A stretch of 10,000 nucleotides of DNA from Chrysomallon squamiferum (GCA_012295275.1 CM022666.1:347501-357500); one strand, 5' to 3'; shown: positions 1 to 7,329, counted from the first letter of the stretch. The notes: a model not told the origin generated them from the sequence alone. Program-made: numbers and translations.

Positions 1-28
1 ATTATTATTATTATTATTATTATTATTA
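1..28. repeat. (ATT)n microsatellite at window edge
   Basis: A perfect ATT trinucleotide run that probably continues beyond the window. Confidence 0.95.
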
Positions 29-196
29 CAAGACACAAAGTATTAGACAAAAACAAAATAATTCCATTTAAGTCTTGTAAGATTGACATTAATAAACCGG
101 ATCATGCACACTTTAATTAACATTCTATCGCGAATTACGTGATTCCAATAATTTTTTTTCTTTCTTTTTTCTTTCTCTCTAAAGCTCTCGTTTTAG

Positions 197-215
197 CTTC
201 AGAAGTCGAGAATGA
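197..215 (+). CDS. Candidate 19-nt micro-exon (type A)
   Basis: A long pyrimidine tract (about 151-180) and TTTTAG precede the 19-nt exon CTTCAGAAGTCGAGAATGA, which is followed by a consensus donor GTAAGT. Entering in phase 1 it reads x-S-E-V-E-N and leaves GA, the same final two bases as most type A exons on the minus strand. A second AG inside it (CTTCAG) would give a 13-nt version in the same phase, matching the 13-nt exons seen elsewhere in the window. Confidence 0.42.
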
Positions 216-378
216 GTAAGTTAATTTTTGCCACGAGAAATATTTTTACTTTTAAGAAAATATTTAGTTACATTCATTTCTATGTAGTTAGCCTGTGTGA
301 TTAATGTACTAATTATAGGCCACTGTTTTTAACAACGTATTTAACTGACGATGATGAAGTTCATCATCATCAAGAACT

Positions 379-424
379 ACAACAACAGCAACAGTAACAA
401 CAACAACAACAACAACAATAATAA
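379..424. repeat. Imperfect (CAA)n microsatellite
   Basis: Mostly CAA units with CAG and TAA variants, following a short ATCATC run. Confidence 0.85.
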
Positions 425-548
425 TGTTAATAATTCTGAAATGAATATCACATAACGTATTAATATTAATATTTATTTATTTATTTATTTTAATGCCAGC
501 AGGATTAAAATGAAAGAGAAATAACAGTAGTAATTTTATTAATGTTAT

Positions 549-697
549 GTCGACACGTATGTTAGACACGTATGTTAGACACGTAGGTCGACACTATGTT
601 AGACACTATGTTAGACACGTATGTTAGACACGCATGTTAGACACGCATGTTAGACACGGATGTTAGACATATATGTTAGACACGTATGTTAGACATT
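549..697. repeat. 13-bp minisatellite, about 12 units
   Basis: Tandem copies of GTTAGACACGTAT begin at 549, 561, 574, 587, 598, 610, 623, 636, 649, 662, 675 and 688. Units vary at the CGTAT end (CGCAT, CGGAT, TATAT) and two are shortened to 11-12 bp. Two units carry GTCGACAC instead of GTTAGACAC. The divergence between units indicates an old or slowly homogenised array. Confidence 0.95.
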
Positions 698-747
698 ATA
701 AATTAGTTGATCCGTTTTGATCATTGTATATTTAAATATTGTTGTAG

Positions 748-767
748 GGAGAATAAACAAGATACTT
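748..767 (+). CDS. Candidate 20-nt micro-exon (type B)
   Basis: GTTGTAG precedes the 20-nt exon GGAGAATAAACAAGATACTT, followed by GTAAGTA, exactly the donor class of the minus-strand 20-nt exons. Joined to the 197-215 exon (carrying GA) it reads E-E-N-K-Q-D-T with no stop and leaves one base, T. It shares the GAATAAA core with the minus-strand exon at 6580-6599. Together the two plus-strand exons are 39 nt, or 13 residues, as in the minus-strand pairs. Confidence 0.45.
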
Positions 768-774
768 GTAAGTA

Positions 775-890
775 TATATTTCTGATTTATTAATATTGTT
801 AATTAATTAATTAATTAAAGGACTATAATAAAAGTTTGATAGGCTTTAAATGAGGGATTTATATATATATATAAACAAATTAGCAAAATC

Positions 891-930
<40 letters not shown>

Positions 931-1200
931 CATAAAAAATAAACAGAGAAAAAAAAAGACACAAAACATCACATTAAAACACCTTAATGAAATATAATAT
1001 TTAAATAAATAAATAAATAAATAAACTGAACATCACATTATTGGTTCACATTTATTTTATCTTATTTTATATTTTATTATTATAATTTTTTATTTAGAAG
1101 CGGCTACCGTTGATACATAGCACGCAGACATCTTACAGAAGGTATTTGTTTGTTTATTTATTTATTTATTTATTTACTGAGTAATTTTATTCGGCTCTCA
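775..1200. repeat. Low-complexity AT-rich stretch with several microsatellites
   Basis: Contains (TTAA)n at about 799-819, (AT)n at about 860-875, (ATA)n at 891-928, (AAAT)n at about 1003-1024 and (TTTA)n at about 1152-1176. A short AG...GT interval at 1099-1142 has a good acceptor (TTTATTTAG) but would create a stop codon after the 748-767 exon, so I do not call it as an exon. Confidence 0.8.
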
Positions 1201-1211
1201 ATGATTTATAG

Positions 1212-1224
1212 TGACTTCCGACAA
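1212..1224 (+). CDS. Possible 13-nt micro-exon
   Basis: ATTTATAG, TGACTTCCGACAA and then GTAAGTG: a consensus donor, but a modest acceptor with little pyrimidine. The length matches the 13-nt exon on the minus strand at 7608-7620 and the phase behaviour is the same (1 to 2, reading x-T-S-D plus AA). Joining it directly to the 1911 exon gives a short tail that stops after a few residues, so if it is used it changes the C-terminus. It could be a chance match. Confidence 0.28.
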
Positions 1225-1341
1225 GTAAGTGTATTTGTTTTGTTTTTGTTTATTTTATTTCATGATGTAATGAAAAAAAAAAAAAAATGAAAAAAATTAA
1301 AATATAAATAATTTAAAGAAAAGATAATCCAATATAAATAT

Positions 1342-1406
<65 letters not shown>

Positions 1407-1434
1407 AAGATAGATAGATAGTTAGATACATAGA

Positions 1435-1466
<32 letters not shown>
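1342..1466. repeat. (GATA)n microsatellite with GACA end
   Basis: About 30 GATA/TAGA units with a few interruptions (GAAAGA, GTTAGATACA), passing into GACA units at 1453-1466. Shorter GACA/GATA relatives occur at 7277-7329. Confidence 0.95.
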
Positions 1467-1910
1467 GAAAGTAAACGGTGGATAGTTACATATAGCTATA
1501 GAGAAAGACAGTACGTCAGGCAGATAGACAGATGTCCTGCCATCACTAATCACAGTGGAAAGATATGACGATTAGAACAAATTCTGTATTTTGGGCACTG
1601 GCAGAAAATACTGGTTTTAGAAACGGAACAAGATTTACTTCGATATATTACTGCACCTTCGCGGGATATCTTAAGACAGTAACTAATTTTATATATAATA
1701 TGGGTAAAAACGTATCACGATATATCACTTTTACCACATGAAATATTAAGCGTAATTCAATCCACTGAATTTTACTTATTGCGCTTATTCATACAACTTC
1801 CCTAAACTGTGAATTTATAAATACACGCTTCATTTTCTTATTTAATTTGCTTCTTAGTGCTTATTTATGTGTATTTGTCTTTGTTTATTTATTTACTTGT
1901 TTATTTACAG
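1467..1910. other. Non-repetitive AT-rich stretch, no supported exon
   Basis: Unique-looking sequence. I searched the plus strand for a type B exon that would join 1212-1224 to 1911 in frame and found none. The last 60 bases are pyrimidine- and T-rich and serve as the acceptor tract for the exon at 1911. Confidence 0.5.
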
Positions 1911-1981
1911 ACGGGCTGGCTTGTCCTGTGTTAGCTGAAACATTCAAGTTGTCTGTCAAAAGCCTCGCTAGAAATTACTAG
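1911..1981 (+). CDS. Candidate terminal coding exon of the plus-strand gene
   Basis: A very T-rich tract ending TTATTTACAG gives one of the strongest acceptors in the window. Entered in phase 1, the frame stays open for 22 codons to TAG at 1979-1981, beginning G-L-A-C-P-V-L-A-E-T-F-K-L-S and ending A-R-N-Y. The 748-767 exon supplies exactly the one base needed (T|AC = Tyr). Entered in phase 2 the frame instead stops after nine residues. Two AATAAA hexamers at 2344-2349 and 2350-2355 are possible polyadenylation signals, about 365 nt downstream. Confidence 0.45.
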
Positions 1982-2399
1982 ATTGTTCTTCATATGTGTT
2001 TTTGCAATTGTTAGTATTATCTGCTAGGCAATGAATTTTCTTAATTTGTTTTGTTGTTGATGCGACAGTTCATTGCTTTTTGTGAGGAGTTTAATGACAA
2101 ACACGCAAACCTCCCTACACAGGCATCTAAACGCACAAAAAGACAAAAACAAAAACAAAAAACAAAAACATATATGTATATTGTTTTCCTTCCAGAGTTT
2201 AATTAAGTGATGAAGAATAATTTTGATGTCCACAGTATTTCGGTATATTTATTTGTTAAGAAATTAGATTTGTTTGTTTGATTGTTTTTTTACATTTTGT
2301 AATATAGATAAATTCTATAATAATCCACAAATTTAATGACTATAATAAAAATAAAAAGACTTACTTAGTGTTTTTATTTTATCTATTTTTATTTATAGC
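1982..2399. other. Possible 3' UTR and intergenic sequence
   Basis: T-rich and A-rich sequence with no coding signal. The minus-strand frame at 2024-2233 is poly-F/L from A-rich DNA and I do not regard it as a gene. Tandem AATAAA hexamers at 2344-2355 may end the plus-strand transcript. Confidence 0.4.
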
Positions 2400-2490
2400 A
2401 GTATTAGTATTAGTAGTAATAATAGTAGTAGTTGTAAGTAGTAGTAGTGGTAGTAGTAGTAGTAGTTGTTGTTGTAGTAGTAGCAGCAGC
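2400..2490. repeat. Imperfect (AGT)n microsatellite
   Basis: GTA/AGT trinucleotides with TTG and AGC variants. The open frame on the opposite strand (poly-N/Y/L) is produced by this repeat. Confidence 0.9.
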
Positions 2491-3005
2491 ATCCACACGA
2501 GTTTGAACATGAATTACAAATGTTTGTATAAGACATGTTAGTCAAGTAAGAAAGGGTAGAAAAAAGATGCTCTTGTTGTGTAATCTTTTCTTCAGGCAGC
2601 AAAGGAGAAAGTGGGGCACAAAACATTAATTATAAAATTGTTAGTTAAACTAGAAAAAGATTATTCGTGGGTTTTATTGTTTGGGGATTGTGCGATCATT
2701 TTAAAACAAAAGTGTTAGGAGGACTGACACGTATGGACATAACAAGAAAGGTACAACAAATACTGACATGATTAAACTGGACGTCGATTTAACATGCTCC
2801 TTACTCGCGTTACCTGAAACTACTGACTGAAGTTGAATATGAACAAATATTATATTTGTTGCTGTATATTTTCTTTACCAATAACCATGCAAAAAGAGAA
2901 CATCGTTTGCAAACATTCTATTTCTTTGTAAATGTTCTTGCTTCCTTTAAGGTATTTTTTATGCGTATGCAACTGTCAAATATCTATTTGCCTATGCACG
3001 TTAAA
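2491..3005. other. Intergenic unique sequence, nothing recognised
   Basis: No coding, RNA or mobile-element signal was found. It lies between the 3' ends of the two convergent candidate genes. Confidence 0.5.
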
Positions 3006-3058
3006 AAATAAATAAATAAATAAATAAATAAATAACTAATAATAATAATAACAATAAA

Positions 3059-3106
<48 letters not shown>
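3006..3106. repeat. Compound (AAAT)n-(AAT)n microsatellite
   Basis: AAAT units to about 3034, then AAT units to 3106 with one AACAAT interruption. Confidence 0.95.
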
Positions 3107-3108
<2 letters not shown>

Positions 3109-3844
3109 ATATTGCAATATTACTGTTAAAATGATTGGTTGAAAACCTTCAGTATGTCACGATGCTCTGACAACATAACATATATTAATAATGTTGTGTT
3201 TGACTGGTTATGTTCAGTAAGTAAAATCTGTTGTGTTTGTAACATTGTGTCAGAAACAAGGAAAGAAAAAGATAATGATTGCGATATTAATAAACAATCG
3301 TGTAACCTCTTATCACTGAAGAATACGTATTATAACAATTAAAAGATTTTTCTTTATTAACGTTTTTTATTTCAGTTTTTTTTAAAAGAAAACATCTAAA
3401 AATAAATAAAAAATAGAAAAGTTAAGTAGAAGTAGTAGTAATAAAATACTAGTAACAGATAGAAGTAGCAGTGGTACTAGTAGAAGTAGTATAATTATAG
3501 TGCAAATAATAGCAATATCAATACAAATATTATCAATGATTACACTATTTGCATTTGTGTGCATGTTTCAAATTCACCAAATATAAAGAGATAAACACAC
3601 AAGACCCGAGTGATAAATAAATAAATAAATAAATAAATAAAATAATTTAAAAGCTTATAATAATAAAATTAGATAAGTAATAATTATTATATTAAATTAG
3701 ATGCAAAATAAAATGTTCTCTGTTTTAAAGTAACAGTTTGAATAATGATAATAATAATAATAACAACAATAATATCAACAACATTGATAACAGTAGTAAA
3801 TGCAAATTAAAAACTAAAATATTTGTAGTCATTTTTCGTTTCAC
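3107..3844. other. Intergenic region or 3' UTR of the minus-strand gene
   Basis: Contains imperfect (AGT)n at about 3424-3490, (AAAT)n at 3613-3646 and an ATA/ACA run at about 3741-3790. TTTATT on the plus strand at 3353-3358 and 3366-3371 is AATAAA on the minus strand, a possible polyadenylation signal about 480 nt past the stop at 3845. The 67-codon plus-strand frame at 3139-3342 has no further support. Confidence 0.4.
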
Positions 3845-3906
3845 TTATAAACTTTCCTCATCTGGTCCCGTCACCTCAGTGGTTGTTTGAGTTTTATCCG
3901 AAGGAT
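3845..3906 (-). CDS. Terminal coding exon, long C-terminal tail
   Basis: The acceptor is strong (TTTCTTTCCTGTAG on the minus strand). Entered in phase 1 it reads PSDKTQTTTEVTGPDEESL and stops at TAA (plus-strand 3845-3847), a hydrophilic Thr/Glu-rich tail. The 20-nt type B exons leave exactly the one base required; for example G|AT from 4710-4729 gives Asp. Entered in phase 2, as after a type A exon, it gives only E-S-F-G and then TAA. Which tail is made therefore depends on which micro-exon precedes it. Confidence 0.6.
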
Positions 3907-4026
3907 CTACAGGAAAGAAATTCAAACACAATAAAAAAATGTAATTGAAAATAACTTAATTAGTTAACAGTCATCATTTATATTGACTAATAATGTACTA
4001 ATAATGATTCTAGAGAAATAACTCGC

Positions 4027-4043
4027 TCTAGCTTAGGATCCCG
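4027..4043 (-). CDS. Possible degenerate 17-nt type A micro-exon with GC donor
   Basis: The minus strand shows CTTTCACAG, then CGGGATCCTAAGCTAGA, then GCGAGTTATT. Codon by codon it aligns with the good type A exons (CGG GAT CCT AAG CTA GA against CCT GAA TCT AAG CCA GA), but the first two bases are missing and the donor is GC instead of GT. GC-AG introns can function, so this may be live or decaying. It is in frame after the 22-nt exon at 4138-4159 (phase 0 in, phase 2 out). Confidence 0.4.
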
Positions 4044-4137
4044 CTGTGAAAGATAAATAACTGAAATGTAAATATATAAATCAGTTAAAATAAAAACTTA
4101 AGTAAGAAGAAAAAATATAGAATCTAATAATCCTAAC

Positions 4138-4159
4138 AAGGTTTTTCGTCTGCCAAAAA
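4138..4159 (-). CDS. Possible degenerate 22-nt type B micro-exon
   Basis: The acceptor is good (TTAATTATTTCAG) but the donor is weak (GTTAGG). With GA from the previous exon it reads D-F-W-Q-T-K-N-L with no stop and exits in phase 0. Its 22 nt plus the next exon's 17 nt again make 39, the unit length of the array, so the pair could be skipped or included without changing the frame. Confidence 0.33.
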
Positions 4160-4197
4160 CTGAAATAATTAAGCAGGGAACGTGAAAATAATAATAA

Positions 4198-4228
<31 letters not shown>

Positions 4229-4493
4229 ATGATGACAAACATAGGCTTCGATCATAAGTATTGTGATGTTTTTGTTGTTTTTTGTTTTTGTATATTTACT
4301 TATTTATTTATTCATTTATTCTATTCTATTTTATCTATCTACTGTATCTAGGATATGGTCTGCTGAATAACATTACAGTCGAGTTAAAAATTCTTTAGAA
4401 AACCTTCGACAAGAAGCCGCCTATCAAAATATAAAAACAAAAGTTAAAAAAATAAAACGATATTCCAAACACGCTAATAAAGTTATAACTCAC

Positions 4494-4512
4494 TCTGGCT
4501 TAGATTCAGGCT
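4494..4512 (-). CDS. 19-nt micro-exon, type A
   Basis: The minus strand reads CCTTGTTCAG, AGCCTGAATCTAAGCCAGA, GTGAGTTATAAC. Phase 1 in and 2 out; with G from the preceding exon it encodes E-P-E-S-K-P and leaves GA. It is nearly identical to the type A exons at 5004 and 6064 in the CCTGAATCTAA core. Confidence 0.72.
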
Positions 4513-4583
4513 CTGAACAAGGAAAAAACACACCAAAAAAACAATAGCTTTGTTATCAACAACTGATCTACTTTCGAATATTC

Positions 4584-4663
4584 ACACTAATAACGTAATA
4601 TTTTCTACGTTTCTAAATTAACGTTTGATCTAACAACAAAACATTCTACTAGTTAACAATGCA
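4584..4663 (-). repeat. Duplicated intron segment, copy 1 (partner 5211-5300)
   Basis: This segment and 5211-5300 share CA(C/A)TAATAACGTAAT, TTTTCTACGTTT and a similar run to the ACAATG end. Both lie at the same place, in an intron between a type B exon and the following type A exon. They show that introns were copied along with the exons. Confidence 0.75.
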
Positions 4664-4709
4664 AGTGTAGTATATATACAAATATCATGAATTAGAAATA
4701 TCTACTTAC

Positions 4710-4729
4710 CACTATCAGCTTGTTTTAAT
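4710..4729 (-). CDS. 20-nt micro-exon, type B
   Basis: The minus strand reads TTATGTTTTCAG, ATTAAAACAAGCTGATAGTG, GTAAGTAGATA. Phase 2 in and 1 out; with CA from the 5004-5022 exon it encodes Q-L-K-Q-A-D-S and leaves G. Confidence 0.72.
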
Positions 4730-4818
4730 CTGAAAACATAAGAGAAACAAAATAAACAATTGTTTTTAAATATTCGATAAATTAAACTGGTTTCTTCAAA
4801 ACGTATTCTATACGCTGA

Positions 4819-4857
4819 CAAACCGTCTGTTTTGTAAGACGTACAAAATGGTGTTTA
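4819..4857 (-). repeat. Duplicated intron segment (partners 6652-6691, 7459-7497)
   Basis: ACAAACCGTCTGTTTTGTAA here resembles GGACAAATGTTTGTTTAGTAA at 6652 and GGACAAATGTCTGTTTTATAA at 7459. Each lies 90-120 bases on the 5' side (minus strand) of a type B exon, so these are homologous positions in three A-to-B introns. Confidence 0.65.
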
Positions 4858-5003
4858 ATATGTTGTCTCTATAGTTTATAAATTTAAAATTGTTGCATGA
4901 GGTGTCCAGTGGAAATAGAATAAAAAGTCGTCTGTGAAAATACAATGAAAGTATAAAGCGGTATCCCAAAGATACTAATGATAATTTTAAGAGTTTAACT
5001 CAC

Positions 5004-5022
5004 TGTTGATTAGATTCAGGCT
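5004..5022 (-). CDS. 19-nt micro-exon, type A
   Basis: The minus strand reads CTTGTCTTTCAG, AGCCTGAATCTAATCAACA, GTGAGTTAAAC. Phase 1 in and 2 out; with A from 5321-5340 it encodes K-P-E-S-N-Q and leaves CA. It lies 298 nt past the previous exon. Confidence 0.72.
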
Positions 5023-5150
5023 CTGAAAGACAAGTGATTCAAGTCAGTATATAGGAGAAATAATAATGAAAAAATAAGAAAGATGAAAGAAAAAGAACCA
5101 AAAACACACCTTAGTATCAAATGTCTGATACTAAAATCTGCATTTGGTTT

Positions 5151-5182
<32 letters not shown>

Positions 5183-5202
5183 CACGCACACACACACACA
5201 CA
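5151..5202. repeat. (CA)n microsatellite
   Basis: A CA dinucleotide run with two CG interruptions, inside the intron between the exons at 5321 and 5004. The Cys/Val open frame on the minus strand comes from this repeat. Confidence 0.95.
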
Positions 5203-5210
5203 GTAACACA

Positions 5211-5300
5211 CACATTAATAACGTAATGATCTTTTCTACGTTTATAATTTAATATCTTATGTCACATCAAAATATTTTACTACTTAATAATTACACAATG
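5211..5300 (-). repeat. Duplicated intron segment, copy 2 (partner 4584-4663)
   Basis: See copy 1. ATTAATAACGTAATGATC, TTTTCTACGTTTATAA and ACACAATG recur in the same order and distance from the type B donor. Confidence 0.75.
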
Positions 5301-5320
5301 GATTACAAATAATTACTTAC

Positions 5321-5340
5321 TGTCGATAAGCTTTTCAAAC
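5321..5340 (-). CDS. 20-nt micro-exon, type B
   Basis: The minus strand reads CATCTTTTCAG, GTTTGAAAAGCTTATCGACA, GTAAGTAATTA. Phase 2 in and 1 out; with GA from 6064-6082 it encodes E-F-E-K-L-I-D and leaves A. Confidence 0.72.
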
Positions 5341-5530
5341 CTGAAAAGATGTTAGAAAATTAACAACATTTTCAAACAACCACATGAAGACTCCAACAGA
5401 AATAATGCCACGCAAAACTGGACAAGAAGTCGAGGATGAAAGTCTAGTGGAACAAGTGTGTTAGGTACAGGGAGGTGTAAGTTGTCAGCGAAAAGACGAA
5501 CGGAAGAAACGCGAGGGGAGAAGCTGTCGA

Positions 5531-5835
5531 ACAGAATAGTGTTAAAAGAAACATAGTCGAGATTACAGAATAGTGTTAAACAGAATAGTGTTAAAGAGAA
5601 TAGTGTTAAACAGAAAAGTGTTAAACAGAATAGTGTTAAACAGAACAAAGTCGAGATTACAGAATAGTGTTAAACAGAATAGTGTTAAACAGAAAAGTGT
5701 TAAACAGAAAAGTGTTAAACAGAATAGTGTTAAACAGAACAAAGTCGAGATTACAGAATAGTGTTAAACAGAATAGTGTTAAACAGAAAAGTGTTAAAAA
5801 GAAAAGTTTTAAACAGAACAAAGTCGAGAGAACAG
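5531..5835. repeat. 15-bp minisatellite with 94-bp higher-order structure
   Basis: The basic unit is CAGAATAGTGTTAAA with an A-for-T variant (CAGAAAAGTGTTAAA). A spacer containing AGTCGAGATTACAG recurs with its TCGA at 5557, 5651, 5745 and 5824, giving higher-order periods of 94, 94 and 79 bp; the last block is one 15-bp unit shorter. The array lies in the 723-nt intron between the 6064 and 5321 exons. Because 15 is a multiple of three it leaves long open frames on both strands (VLNRK, LFCLT), which are not genes. Confidence 0.95.
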
Positions 5836-6063
5836 AACTAGGACGAAACATTGAAAAGTTCTCTCTTTTTTTCTTTCTTTTTTTCCCCCTTTTAAACCAC
5901 GAAACAGATAGACTAACTCATAAACTGGTAATAAGCTAATTTCAGAGATGTATTAGACACTACTCACATTTGTATTTGTATATTAATTATTAAGTGATGT
6001 AAGTAACGCAATGCTAAGTCTAATTGCAAAGGCAATATCATTCATTTTAAAGGAATAACTCAC

Positions 6064-6082
6064 TCGTGTTTAGATTCAGGCC
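6064..6082 (-). CDS. 19-nt micro-exon, type A
   Basis: The minus strand reads CATTTCTTTCAG, GGCCTGAATCTAAACACGA, GTGAGTTATTC. Here only one AG is available, which fixes the 19-nt length for this exon class. Phase 1 in and 2 out; with A from 6580-6599 it encodes R-P-E-S-K-H and leaves GA. Confidence 0.74.
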
Positions 6083-6169
6083 CTGAAAGAAATGTGAACA
6101 TACAGGTTAATAACAAATACCTGAGTACTTAATAACGCTGTAAAATAATAAATTCGTGATGATGAAAGG

Positions 6170-6171
<2 letters not shown>

Positions 6172-6256
<85 letters not shown>

Positions 6257-6310
6257 GTATGTATGTATGTATGTATGTATGTATGTATGTATGTATGTGT
6301 GTATGTGTGT
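6172..6310. repeat. (TC)n followed by (GTAT)n compound microsatellite
   Basis: A TC/CT run of about 80 bp (6172-6252) followed directly by GTAT units to about 6310, in the intron between the exons at 6580 and 6064. On the minus-strand transcript the first part is an (AG)n tract. Confidence 0.97.
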
Positions 6311-6479
6311 CATGCTATCATCATCGTTATGATCGTCATGATTAGACTTGAATGCACTGGGTTTGTCTGTTTATTTGTTTAATCTGTCTGTCTGTTTATA
6401 TATATTAAGAATAATTAATTAAAACATGTAGATCGACTGATCACGACTTTGTGTGCATGGCTGCCTCTCACTGTGTGTG

Positions 6480-6482
<3 letters not shown>

Positions 6483-6556
<74 letters not shown>
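6483..6556. repeat. (GA)n microsatellite
   Basis: 74 bp of GA, in the same intron as, and complementary to, the TC tract at 6172-6252. On the minus-strand transcript it is (UC)n beginning about 24 nt after the donor of the 6580-6599 exon. Confidence 0.97.
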
Positions 6557-6559
<3 letters not shown>

Positions 6560-6579
6560 AATTAGAAATATATACTTAC

Positions 6580-6599
6580 TATCGTCAGCTTTATTCAAC
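6580..6599 (-). CDS. 20-nt micro-exon, type B
   Basis: The minus strand reads CTATATTTCAG, GTTGAATAAAGCTGACGATA, GTAAGTATATA. Phase 2 in and 1 out; with AA from 6951-6969 it encodes K-L-N-K-A-D-D and leaves A. Confidence 0.73.
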
Positions 6600-6651
6600 C
6601 TGAAATATAGAGTAAACAAAACGTATACGTGTAAAATTATGTGTAGAAACC

Positions 6652-6691
6652 GGACAAATGTTTGTTTAGTAAGACATGCAAAACTGTATTT
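6652..6691 (-). repeat. Duplicated intron segment (partners 4819-4857, 7459-7497)
   Basis: GGACAAATGTTTGTTTAGTA followed by AGACATGCAAAACTGTATT closely matches the segment at 4819 (AAGACGTACAAAATGGTGTT). Confidence 0.7.
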
Positions 6692-6950
6692 ATTTCAAAA
6701 GTAGTATATTGTTCGATATTCACTTTAAATTTAATTCATTTCAAACCATCAGCAGAAAGGAAAAATCAGTAGAAAACACTGGAAAAGACGTCGTTGATCG
6801 AAATGTAAGAAAACCTGTTCCAGATTATCTGTTAACTTCACAGGAACATTGTTATTCGATTTTATATTATATATTAGTTATAGTTTATGTAAATAATACT
6901 AAAGGTTTGATTCCAAGCATATAAATAATTATTTTAGAGGGAAAACTCAC

Positions 6951-6969
6951 TTCTGCTTACTACCACGAT
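6951..6969 (-). CDS. 19-nt micro-exon, type A
   Basis: The minus strand reads ATTTTCTTTCAG, ATCGTGGTAGTAAGCAGAA, GTGAGTTTTCC. Phase 1 in and 2 out; with G from 7336-7355 it encodes D-R-G-S-K-Q and leaves AA. The sequence is diverged from the other type A exons, but length, phase and donor are kept. Confidence 0.7.
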
Positions 6970-7276
6970 CTGAAAGAAAATAATTTTAAGATAAAATAAT
7001 TATAAAAAAAAGACCCCAAAATACTAGAATACAATAAATGGCTATAAAAGTTTACTTTTTATGATATCAAGAATACTTTGTATGTTTCTAAGTTACTATT
7101 TAATGCTAGTGACCAAAAAATACGCAGACTATAGATCTCAAAATAAAAAGATAGATAAATAAATAAAAATTATAAATGTGAAAAAATGTATCAGTCTAGA
7201 AAAATCTTATATTGATCGACCTATCAAACACGTATGTGGTTTTATGTGTGTATTCATGCATGCATACATACACAAA

Positions 7277-7329
7277 CAGACAGACAGACAGATAGATAGA
7301 TAGACAGATAGATAGATAGATAGATAAAT
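7277..7329. repeat. (GACA)n/(GATA)n microsatellite
   Basis: Mixed GACA and GATA units ending one base before the donor motif of the 7336-7355 exon. Confidence 0.9.

Larger units (their letters stand above)
216..747 (+). other. Candidate intron with CAA and ATTT runs and a 13-bp minisatellite
   Basis: There is no open coding stretch of note. It contains CATCAT/CAA repeats (about 360-425), an ATTT run (about 470-490) and a 13-bp tandem repeat (549-697). If the flanking exons are real, this is a phase-2 intron of 532 nt. Confidence 0.4.
197..1981 (+). other. Putative 3' part of a plus-strand micro-exon gene
   Basis: The span holds a chain of tiny candidate exons, each with an AG acceptor and a GTAAGT donor: 19 nt (197-215), 20 nt (748-767) and 13 nt (1212-1224). 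A 3' exon with a very strong acceptor and an in-frame stop (1911-1981) ends it. The 19/20-nt sizes and their phases (1 to 2, then 2 to 1) match the better supported minus-strand array at 3845-8564, which is why I read this as a convergent gene of the same design. Its 5' part, including any signal peptide, ectodomain or transmembrane helix, would lie left of position 1. Function is unknown. Short consensus splice sites do arise by chance in AT-rich DNA, so this gene is less certain than the minus-strand one. Confidence 0.4.

Noticed and set aside
1099-1142. Plus-strand interval between TTTATTTAG and GTATTTG
   Set aside because: Entering from the 748-767 exon it creates a TAA at the junction, and the donor is weak. 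A 21-nt subset is open but has a poor acceptor.
2804-2818. Minus-strand 9-nt interval between TTTCAG and GTAAGG
   Set aside because: It lies beyond the terminal exon's stop, has no partner exons, and is too short to judge.
3139-3342. 67-codon plus-strand frame with several Cys
   Set aside because: No domain, homology or exon context was recognised. An open frame of this length is expected by chance in AT-rich DNA of this size.
5352-5939. Overlapping open frames on both strands (LFCLT and VLNRK repeats)
   Set aside because: They are translations of a 15-bp minisatellite; a period divisible by three keeps frames open on both strands.
5950-6003. Plus-strand TTTCAG...GTAAGTAACG interval
   Set aside because: It lies inside a minus-strand intron with no plus-strand exons in phase with it; likely chance.
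6107-6619. Open frames with HTYI, RE and SL repeats
   Set aside because: They arise from the (GTAT)n, (TC)n and (GA)n tracts.
6676-6924. 82-codon plus-strand frame
   Set aside because: It lies in an intron of the minus-strand array, overlaps a duplicated intron segment, and shows no protein-like pattern.
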